DNA of 64,000 bases from CAVXEH01 sp963805305. Its GTDB lineage: Bacteria; Chloroflexota; Limnocylindria; QHBO01. A model generated the notes under the pieces. The model saw nothing but the letters and a program-made list of their open reading frames with translations. It ran no database searches and was not told the origin of the DNA. Positions within the stretch are counted from its first letter, which is position 1. Each line of letters opens with the position of its first letter. Below, one piece after another: positions 26,901-32,816 of this stretch. The DNA lies in assembly GCA_963805305.1 (NCBI GenBank), contig CAWDTM010000008.1, positions 637,095 through 701,094 on the forward strand, in the 5' to 3' direction. The translations under genes and the position numbers were made by a program.

Positions 26901-27274
26901 CACAGCAGATGACCCGATGGTGGCTGCAGATGACCCTCTCACGGATCGCCCAGGGCGTCGTCGACGACGAGGTGCGCGTCCGCTGGCTCCGGGGCCCCGT
27001 GGGTGGCGAGCTCGCGGAGCTCGCCGGACCCATGGACGAGCCGGCTCCCGCGCCCGCCGGCGCGAATGGCGGCGAGGTCGGCGCGCTGGACCCCGCCGAC
27101 CGGGAGCTCCTGCGGCTGCTCACCCAGGGGAGCACCAACCGGGAGATCGCCGAGCAGCTGGCACTCGACGAGAACGAGGTCGCCCAGCGACTCGCCAGGC
27201 TACTGGCCGCCATCGGCGCATCCACCCGGGCGCAGGCCACCTCGCTCGCCTTCCGCAGCGTGGCCCGGTCATGA
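23912..27274 (+). CDS. LuxR-family AAA regulator (LAL/MalT-like)
   Basis: An 1120-aa regulator. After a short N terminus, VGRSSELATI begins an AAA ATPase module with Walker A GEPGVGKTRLL near residue 108 and Walker B LALLIDDAQW; an arm and a long helical (TPR-like) section follow. The last ~60 residues (DPADRELLRLLTQGSTNREI, then AEQLALDENEV) form a LuxR/GerE-type HTH, though its recognition helix is less canonical than in NarL proteins. Such LAL proteins switch on transcription after ligand and ATP binding. ATG 23912 is used; a GTG at 23972 is an alternative. It is followed after 13 nt by the ferredoxin-cyclase gene, so the two probably work together. Confidence 0.85.
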   Translation: MSGPLPPAPAAEGRGSDNRRVALSDTEQTSGEIGKPTETPWVQTLGGSALDPRVQPQCSLVVQMRRVTGSLVGRSSELATITKELKEAADRLCALTLEGEPGVGKTRLLLAAAEMAASSGFTVVAVTADEEIRGPFLLAQSIFAAPALRDVIGGTPADEAVQRVIEAISGRSEPGLETLGADSKVLRAFDLAGMALGSVASQRPLALLIDDAQWADADTLRLLRYVVRADADRPIFLLLTIRPDEFATVTEAVNFVADMERMGLVHRMRPGRFSQLESGELARQVLGGSIDPASGAAIHSQSEGVPFIIEELVRTYREAGMIQQIDGAWTLGRNAAKLVPSAVRTLIARRSARLPAETRSILSDAAVLGRSFSLRDLREIRSRLDGATDAPGALADALAPATAAGLLLRHAEGAPADYTFTHEQVREFATSELSQARRRAVHRTIVDLLLEAGEPTPAALPLIAHHALAGGDAERAARLSIDAAHAALQANAPEEALRLVVQALPNVASSQDRRQLLVARDDAYASLRNAEDRLEGLAELAALAEAMGEPALELDVQLRRAAALRLAHDEEGAADLARRVQARAAQHDDARSELRAALELGQALMRSALGESFGASAVEVDLDGAEAAYRAAIALAERLGDQRSLAGALRELAMILLSRIRAWFVGQVQTGEVMALSQRVLAGEAVDAVLSTTVVAPQVVETTACLERALAIYEELGDRTGVMSTVIAMAYVNYAPTIHISSSARHLEEIRRVTSRLSDLVTESERARQELQMLYGVHVYARAKVVPDLMIARGVEAHRMARLLGDRSIEFLAAGGVAMSHLDLGEQSDAEEWVSRAATAAAASPTPLRARQLARWRGLCSTAARNAEGLREHLGQAVQMATDTGRPAARCEALSELALAAARLGAASGDEGLLDLGERSAHEGLELIGVLPGHAPWGARSQAALAAVALARGERERAAAAGGTAIQALQEALQEDSNLDILLPAARAVLAGGPPEAQQMTRWWLQMTLSRIAQGVVDDEVRVRWLRGPVGGELAELAGPMDEPAPAPAGANGGEVGALDPADRELLRLLTQGSTNREIAEQLALDENEVAQRLARLLAAIGASTRAQATSLAFRSVARS

Positions 27275-27287
27275 GGGAGCGCGGCGC

Positions 27288-28022
27288 ATGCTGAAGGCGC
27301 GCGTGGACCGGCACAAGTGCATTGGGGCCGGCAACTGCATCACCATCGCGCCCACCGCCTTCGACTGGCTCAAGGGAGACTTCGGCAAGGCCGATGTCGT
27401 CGGACCGGGGAGCGTGGAGGAAGAGCTGCTGCGCACTGCCGCGGACGCCTGCCCCACCGCCGCGATCATCATCGAGGACGTCGAGGAGCTGCTGCCCTGG
27501 CAGCTGCGCGGCAAGGCGGGACCGTCGCGGCGGGTGCTGAAGACCTTCATGTTCACCGACATCGTTGGCTCGACGAACCTCGTCGAGGCCCTGGGCGACG
27601 AGGCCTGGGAGACGCTCCTGCGCTGGCACGACAACACGCTGCGCGAGATCTTCGCCGCGCATTCGGGCGAGGAGGTCTCTTCCACCGGGGACGGCTTCTT
27701 CGTGGGCTTCGACTCCCCGGATCTGGCACTGGCCACGGCCGTGGCCGTCCAGCAGCGCCTGGCAGAGCATCGCGCCAAGAACGGGTTCGCGCCTCAGGTC
27801 CGGATCGGGATCCATGTCTCCGACGCGACCCAGGCCGGTGGCTCGTTCAGCGGGAAGGGCGTCCACGAGGCGGCACGGATTGCCGCCCTCGCCTCCGGGG
27901 GCGAGATCCTCGCCAGCGTCGCCACCGTGGCCGACACCGCCATCCCCACCTCGGCGCCCCGCAGCGTGATGCTGAAGGGCCTCTCCGAGCCCGTGGACGT
28001 CGTCGCGGTGGAGTGGCGCTAG
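27288..28022 (+). CDS. Ferredoxin-adenylate cyclase fusion
   Basis: A 244-aa protein joining two domains rarely seen together. Residues 1-70 are a ferredoxin: HKCIGAGNC and ADACPTAAI give Cys11, Cys17 and Cys55, the three-cysteine pattern of single-cluster ferredoxins (as in P450 partner proteins), with no central Cys. Residues ~84-244 are a class III cyclase catalytic domain with metal-binding Asp91 (FTDIVGST) and Asp135 (STGDGFFVGF). ATG 27288 lies 13 nt after the LuxR/AAA gene. A natural reading is redox-controlled synthesis of a cyclic nucleotide, but cluster type and control are inference. Confidence 0.88.
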   Translation: MLKARVDRHKCIGAGNCITIAPTAFDWLKGDFGKADVVGPGSVEEELLRTAADACPTAAIIIEDVEELLPWQLRGKAGPSRRVLKTFMFTDIVGSTNLVEALGDEAWETLLRWHDNTLREIFAAHSGEEVSSTGDGFFVGFDSPDLALATAVAVQQRLAEHRAKNGFAPQVRIGIHVSDATQAGGSFSGKGVHEAARIAALASGGEILASVATVADTAIPTSAPRSVMLKGLSEPVDVVAVEWR

Positions 28023-28062
28023 GACCTGCCCGCCGGCCGCCGCCCGCCGCTCCCACGACCGC

Positions 28063-28093
28063 TTGACTCTTACGTTACGTAAGGGTGCATAGT
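28063..28093 (+). promoter_or_regulatory. MerR-type promoter with dyad in a 19-bp spacer
   Basis: TTGACT (28063-28068) and CATAGT (28088-28093) are separated by 19 bp. The spacer holds CTTACGT-T-ACGTAAG, a 15-bp dyad at 28069-28083. An overlong spacer with the dyad inside is the hallmark of promoters activated by MerR-family proteins through DNA untwisting; the gene just downstream is such a regulator. Confidence 0.88.
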
Positions 28094-28100
28094 GCCGCCC

Positions 28101-28880
28101 ATGAACGAATCGGCGGGGGCGAACAGTCTCAGGGTGGGTGCCGTGGCCCGCATGGCGGGCATCACGGTGCGGACCCTGCACCATTACGACCAGATCGGGC
28201 TGCTCCGGCCGGCCGGGCGCTCGGATGCGGGCTATCGGCGCTATACCGATGCCGACCTCGAGCGCCTGCAGCAGATCCTCTTCTATCGGGAGCTGGGGTT
28301 CGCCCTCGACGAGATCGAGCAGGTCATGGCCCGCGGAGCCGCCAGCCCGCTGCTCCACCTTCGGCGGCAGCACGCCCTGCTGCTCGACCGGATCACACGA
28401 CTCAGGCGGATGGCCACGGCCGTCGAGAAGGCAATGGAGGCACGAACCATGGGAATCTCACTCACCCCCGAGGAGCGGCTCGAGGTCTTCGGCGACTTCG
28501 ACCCCGAAGAGCATGCGGCCGAGGTGCAGGAGCGCTGGGGCGACTCGGACGCGTACCGCGAGTCGCAGCGCCGCGCAGCGCGCTACACGAAGGCTGACTG
28601 GGCCCGGATCCGCGACGAGATGGCGGCGATCACGGAGCGTGCCGCCGCGGCGCTGCGGTCCGGACTGCCTGCCGACGCAACGGAGGCGATGGACGCCGTC
28701 GAGGCGCATCGGCTGCAGATCAGCCGCGACTTCTATCCGTGCTCGCACGAGATCCATGTCGGCCTGGCCGAGATGTACGTCGCAGATCCGCGGTTCACGG
28801 CAACGTACGAGAAGGTTGCGCCGGGCCTGGCGCAGTACGTCCACGACGCGATCCTGGCCAACGCCGCCCGCCATCCCTGA
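28101..28880 (+). CDS. MerR-family regulator with TipAS-like antibiotic-binding domain
   Basis: A 259-aa protein. The N-terminal winged helix VGAVARMAGITVRTLHHYDQ, IGLLRP and GYRRYTDADLERLQQ is a classic MerR domain; a coiled-coil linker follows (~80-120). The C-terminal part, with DFDPEEHAAEVQERWGDSDAY and a late FYPCSHEIHVGLAEMYVADP, matches the TipAS domain of TipAL, which captures thiopeptides and other peptide antibiotics. It likely activates its own promoter (28063-28093). No efflux gene sits next to it, although an MFS pump lies 1.8 kb away. Confidence 0.92.
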   Translation: MNESAGANSLRVGAVARMAGITVRTLHHYDQIGLLRPAGRSDAGYRRYTDADLERLQQILFYRELGFALDEIEQVMARGAASPLLHLRRQHALLLDRITRLRRMATAVEKAMEARTMGISLTPEERLEVFGDFDPEEHAAEVQERWGDSDAYRESQRRAARYTKADWARIRDEMAAITERAAAALRSGLPADATEAMDAVEAHRLQISRDFYPCSHEIHVGLAEMYVADPRFTATYEKVAPGLAQYVHDAILANAARHP

Positions 28881-28912
28881 CGGGCTCGCCCCGCAGGAAC
28901 CCGGGCAACGAG

Positions 28913-28931
28913 GCGGGTGTTGCACGCCCGC
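28913..28931 (+). terminator. Hairpin after the MerR gene
   Basis: GCGGGTGT and ACGCCCGC form an 8-bp stem (one G-U) around TGC, 33 nt after the stop. A second weaker hairpin (CCGAAC/GTTCGG) spans 28945-28971. Together they fit termination of the MerR transcript. Confidence 0.5.
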
Positions 28932-29005
28932 AACCAACCCTCCTCCGAACGGGACAACCATGCCGGTTCGGCGGACGTGCGGTTACCGGCCCGGAACGAT
29001 TTGGG

Positions 29006-30088
29006 TCAGGCGGGATCGGCGTAGCGCCAGGCGGATCGATACTCCCGGACGCAGCCGTAGCAGGTGCCGCCGTCCCACGGCTGGCGCGGGTGCCCGCAGG
29101 CATAGACCGATGTCGCGCGTTCGCGGGGCGGGAACGACGGCCGGGCGCCCACGCCCACGGCCACCGGCGCGACAGCGCGGGCGGGCGCGGCGGTGCTGGA
29201 GGCCGACAGGGGCGCGAGCGTGCGAGCATGGAGGGAGCGCGCGAACCGGGCGAAAGACGTATCGAGACCGCCCGTACGGAGCAGTGCTGCCCAGGCGCGA
29301 AAGGCGGGCGAGGTATCGGCGCGCTGCCAGACCTCGAGCAGGGGCTTCTCCCCGTCCTCGAGGACATGGAGCAGGTCGCGCCACACGGCTTCGCGCTCCG
29401 GTTCAAGCATGGTCCTGCGGCGAACGCGCAGCGGGAGGTCGGCCGTATCGGCGAGGCCGTCGACGCGATCGATGAGCTGCGCATCCCCAACCGTGACCGG
29501 CTCCACCCAGACGGCAACCACGTCGTCGAGAGGCAGGGATCTGCGCGCGTTCAGCGCCAGCTCCACGCTCCGGGCCCGCGGCCGGTCGAGCGCCACGGCC
29601 AGGTCATGTCCGATCCGTGTTCGCTCGCTCCACGGGAATGCGTCCGAGGCGGGCCGCAGGAAGCACCGGTCCAGGTCGCCGGGATCCGAGAGCAGGTCGG
29701 TCGTCGCGTCGAAATCAGGGGCCGAGAACGGGCGCAGCGCGATCTGCACCGTCGCGGCGCGCTCGAGCACCCGGGGATGGAGCTGAAGGGTGATGGGACC
29801 CCGGAGGTTGGGCAGCATCCGCCAGCCGCGGGCGAACCCCTGGCCGACGTCATCGAGGTCCAGCAGGACGCGCTCCGGCTCGACGTGTGCGCGCTCGATC
29901 GGATCCGTCTCGTCCGCGGCGGAGGCCTGGCCGGCGCGTTGGAGCTCAGCCGGGGAGCCGACACCCGCCAGGCGCAGGTAGCCGGCGAAATCGGTCAGGC
30001 CGCAGGCATGCCACAGCGACGCCTCGCGCGCGCGCAGGGCGGCCACCATCGTCGCGACCTGGTTCGGACCGAACGAGTTCCCTCTCAT
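29006..30088 (-). CDS. Hypothetical protein with C-terminal zinc-knuckle-like motif
   Basis: A 360-aa soluble protein, no signal peptide. It begins MRGNSFGPNQVATMVAALRA, a helical section, followed by mixed alpha/beta sequence with many Arg and Asp. The last ~35 residues contain ACGHPRQP and CYGCVREY, a CxH-x(n)-CxxC arrangement that could bind one zinc. I recognise no family. The minus-strand frame reads as ordinary protein, whereas the overlapping plus-strand frames are Arg/Pro/Gly-rich shadows. ATG 30088 has no clear Shine-Dalgarno. Confidence 0.6.
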   Translation of the reverse strand: MRGNSFGPNQVATMVAALRAREASLWHACGLTDFAGYLRLAGVGSPAELQRAGQASAADETDPIERAHVEPERVLLDLDDVGQGFARGWRMLPNLRGPITLQLHPRVLERAATVQIALRPFSAPDFDATTDLLSDPGDLDRCFLRPASDAFPWSERTRIGHDLAVALDRPRARSVELALNARRSLPLDDVVAVWVEPVTVGDAQLIDRVDGLADTADLPLRVRRRTMLEPEREAVWRDLLHVLEDGEKPLLEVWQRADTSPAFRAWAALLRTGGLDTSFARFARSLHARTLAPLSASSTAAPARAVAPVAVGVGARPSFPPRERATSVYACGHPRQPWDGGTCYGCVREYRSAWRYADPA

Positions 30089-30200
30089 GGGCGTGCGGCA
30101 GCGTAGGTGCCACGCCCCGCGGTGGTCGATGTGACGGAAGTCCTAGGCGTGGGTCGGCTTGGCGAACCCACCGCGCACAAACCGGCCGACATGGAGCACG

Positions 30201-30278
30201 ATGCGCGACATGGACAAGCCCATCGTCCCCCGTTCCCGCACCGCCGAGGCCACGACCGCGGGGGAGGCACCGCGGTGA
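30201..30278 (+). CDS. Possible 25-aa leader peptide coupled to the next gene
   Basis: ATG 30201 opens a 25-codon frame (MRDMDKPIVPRSRTAEATTA and five more residues) whose TGA shares two bases with the GTG start of the following gene. The overlap geometry suggests translational coupling. It may equally be a chance frame; no ribosome-binding site is evident. Confidence 0.25.
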   Translation: MRDMDKPIVPRSRTAEATTAGEAPR

Positions 30279-30670
30279 CGCACGAGTACACCGTTCTCAC
30301 CGGTGGCGTCGTCCTCCCCGGCGGGGGCGCACCGCCGGCGACGGCCATCGCCTGGGCGGGTGACACGATCCTGGCCATGGGTGCGGACGCCGAGGTCCGC
30401 GCGATCTCGCGTGGCGACTCGCACTTCGTGGACCTCCGCGGTGCGGCGGTCATCCCGCGCGCGCCGGGCGCCGAGCCGGCGTGGCCCACCACCGCGACGC
30501 TCGAGGTGGGAGGTCCGGCAGACCTCGCCGTGCTGAGCAGGGATCCGCGACTGGCGCCGCACGATCCGCCGGAGGAGCTCGCCGTGTTCCGCGCCGGGCG
30601 GCTGGCCGCCGGTTCTCTCGCCGGAGCGGCGCAGGCCCGAACCGCGCCGGCCGAGCGCGACCCGGGCTAG
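30275..30670 (+). CDS. Mini-amidohydrolase lacking the catalytic barrel
   Basis: A 131-aa protein from GTG 30275 with GGGGAGG eight bases upstream. The first half (TVLTGGVVLPGGGA, ATAIAWAGDTILAMGADAEV, VDLRGAAVIP) is the N-terminal beta sandwich of an amidohydrolase. The second half (EVGGPADLAVLSRDPRLAP, AVFRAGRLAAG) is the C-terminal part of the same sandwich. Between them the usual ~280-residue TIM barrel with HxH, Lys and Asp ligands is missing, replaced by about 10 residues. It is either a decayed gene or a reduced domain with a non-enzymatic role. The stop overlaps that of the convergent MFS gene. Confidence 0.6.
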   Translation: MTHEYTVLTGGVVLPGGGAPPATAIAWAGDTILAMGADAEVRAISRGDSHFVDLRGAAVIPRAPGAEPAWPTTATLEVGGPADLAVLSRDPRLAPHDPPEELAVFRAGRLAAGSLAGAAQARTAPAERDPG

Positions 30671-32349
30671 TCCTCCGCCGGGAGAGGAGCGGGCTCGGCC
30701 CGCATGGGGCCAGCGGTCACGGGCGCGCCCTCGCCCATCCGACCTGCCGGCATGATGAGCAGGACGAACAGGGCCGCGGCGAGCGTCGCGACGATCCCGA
30801 TCCCGAAGGTCGCGGCGGTCGCCAGGGAGAAGGCCTGGTGGATGGCGGAGACCATGGCGCCGATGAACGGCTGAACCTGGGCACGGGCTGCCTCCGGCAC
30901 CTGGGCCAGGATGGCGGCGCCCAGGTCACCCACGCCCTGGATGTTGCCGAGGGTCGCGCTGCCGCCCGACCCGAAGCCGCTGGCCACCTGCTGCGGAACG
31001 CCGCTCGCGGCCATCTGGCGCGGAACCTCCGTGCTGAACGTGGTGGCGAATGCCGATCCCACGATCGCCAGGCCGACCGTGCCGCCCACCTGCTGGAAGA
31101 GCGTCAGGCTCGACGTGGCGGTGCCCAGCTCGCGCACCGGCACGGCGTTCTGCACCACCAGGGTGAAGACGGCAAAGGCCGGTCCCACGCCCAGGCCGGT
31201 CACGAGCATCCAGAGCCAGACCAGCGGCGCCGGCGAGTCGGGGCGCAGGTTGGTCAGCAGGAAGAGGCCAACCGCGGTGGTGACCAGGGCGGCGACGATG
31301 AGCGTCTTGTAACGGCCGGTGCGTGCCACGAGCTGCCCGGAGGCGATGGCGGCCACGATCAGGCCCAGCAGGAGCGGGAGGATCTGGTAGCCGGCCTCCG
31401 TCGCGGATGATCCCTCCACGACCTGGTACCAGCGAGGCAGGAAGACCACCGCCGCGAAGAAGCCCATGGCGACCAGGAAGAAGGCGACGACGCTGGCGGT
31501 GAAGGCACGGATCCGGAAGAGCTCCAGCGGGAGGATTGGCTCCCTGGCCCGCGACTCGATCCAGACGAACGCCGCCAGGAAGAGTGCGCCAACTGCGATC
31601 AGGCCGCCCACGGCCGGATCGGTCCAGTCGCCCGCCTGCTTGTTCGTGAAGCCGATGAGCACCGGCACCAGGGCCGCGACGAGGAGCGAGGCGCCCAGGT
31701 AGTCGATGTGGCGGTCCGCGTCGACCTCGTGGTGGGTGGGCAGGGTGCGCCAGATGACGAACAGGCTGATGGCGCCCAGGGGCACGTTGACGTAGAAGAC
31801 CCAGTGCCAGCCGACCGTGTCGGTGATGATCCCGCCAATGGCCGGGCCAATGAGGCTGGAGAGCCCGAAGACCGCACCAAAGAAGCCCTGGTACTTGCCG
31901 CGCTCCGAGGGCGCGAAGATGTCACCAATGATGGCGAGCGCCACCGGGAAGAGCGCGCCCGCACCCAGGCCCTGGATCCCGCGGAAGGCGATGAACTGCC
32001 ACATCGACCCGGACAGGCCCGAGAGGATGGACCCGAACAGGAAGACGGTCACGCCGAAGAGGAAGATCGGTCGCCGACCGTAGATGTCGGAGAGCTTCCC
32101 GTACATCGGCCCGCTGATGGTGGCCGTCAGCAGGTAGCTCGTGAAGGCCCAGGTGTAGACGTCGTTCCCGTGCAGGTCGGTGACGATCCTGGGCAGGGCG
32201 GTGCCTACCACGGTCTGGTCCAGCGCCGCCAGGAAGATGCCCAGCAGCACGGCCACCAGGATCTCCATCCGCGTCCGATGGGGCAGCTCGATGGGGGCTC
32301 GGTCGTAGGGCGCGGCGCTGTGCGTCGCGGCAGGGTTGGTCGCGGTCAT
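30667..32349 (-). CDS. MFS drug efflux transporter, DHA2 (EmrB/QacA) family
   Basis: A 560-aa membrane protein with about 14 hydrophobic helices. DQTVVGTALPRIVTDL in TM1 is the DHA2 motif D1; GKLSDIYGRRPIFLFG is motif A between TM2 and TM3; GLGAGALFPVALAIIGD and SERGKYQGFFGAVFGL cover motif C-like sequence. Such pumps exchange protons for hydrophobic drugs or dyes. ATG 32349 is used. It ends against the mini-amidohydrolase, both genes using the bases CTAG at 30667-30670 as stop codons on opposite strands. Confidence 0.93.
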   Translation of the reverse strand: MTATNPAATHSAAPYDRAPIELPHRTRMEILVAVLLGIFLAALDQTVVGTALPRIVTDLHGNDVYTWAFTSYLLTATISGPMYGKLSDIYGRRPIFLFGVTVFLFGSILSGLSGSMWQFIAFRGIQGLGAGALFPVALAIIGDIFAPSERGKYQGFFGAVFGLSSLIGPAIGGIITDTVGWHWVFYVNVPLGAISLFVIWRTLPTHHEVDADRHIDYLGASLLVAALVPVLIGFTNKQAGDWTDPAVGGLIAVGALFLAAFVWIESRAREPILPLELFRIRAFTASVVAFFLVAMGFFAAVVFLPRWYQVVEGSSATEAGYQILPLLLGLIVAAIASGQLVARTGRYKTLIVAALVTTAVGLFLLTNLRPDSPAPLVWLWMLVTGLGVGPAFAVFTLVVQNAVPVRELGTATSSLTLFQQVGGTVGLAIVGSAFATTFSTEVPRQMAASGVPQQVASGFGSGGSATLGNIQGVGDLGAAILAQVPEAARAQVQPFIGAMVSAIHQAFSLATAATFGIGIVATLAAALFVLLIMPAGRMGEGAPVTAGPMRAEPAPLPAED

Positions 32350-32816
32350 GGAATCTGCTCGGTCCTTGTTCGGGTTGGGCGGCGCAGCGTCGCGGCTGCT
32401 GCCAACGAGTGCGCGCGGAAGTCTACCGCGGATTCGTCAAGAGGTCGTTCCCCTGATCCTGCAGTGCGTTCCTGCCACCTGCTGGCGCGAATCGTCCGTC
32501 CCGGCGGCCCGGATCCTCCGCATGGTTAGCCACACGAGCCTTACGACGCCCGGCGCGGTCTCCAATGGTCATTTGGTTACCGATTCGAGCCGGGTGACCC
32601 TCGAACCGCCAGCCAGGGCCGCCCAGAGCTCCGCCGGCGGTCACAGGGTTCGCCACGCTAACCGCGCGCGGGTCCCCCACCCGGCGGTGGGCGCGAATCC
32701 ATCGACGGGACGAGCGGGATCGCGCAGAATGTGCCGCACGTTCGCCGCCGGCGGACGGCAGCAGTCCGAGGGGACCCCGCGTTGGCGCTGACCAGCACCG
32801 CCCCGGATCCGAACCC
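32350..32816. other. Divergent intergenic region holding a palindromic repeat trio
   Basis: About 470 bp between the MFS gene and the giant kinase. Its main content is the repeat element at 32500-32664. A 6-bp hairpin CCCACC-CGGC-GGTGGG follows near 32680-32695. No coding sequence is convincing. It should contain promoters for both flanking genes. Confidence 0.6.
32500..32664 (-). repeat. Dispersed palindromic repeat element, trio E1 (minus orientation)
   Basis: Three units with cores GGTTAGCC (32524), GGTTACC (32575) and GGTTCGCC (32647), spaced 51 and 72 bp. Read on the minus strand the order becomes 72 then 51, the same as trios E3, E4 and E5. The middle unit starts GGTCATTTGG, a close match to the E5 middle unit. 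Confidence 0.7.

Noticed and set aside
32560..32600. tRNA-like TTCGAGCC sequence in repeat E1
   Set aside because: No acceptor or anticodon stem can be formed around it; it belongs to a palindrome unit.
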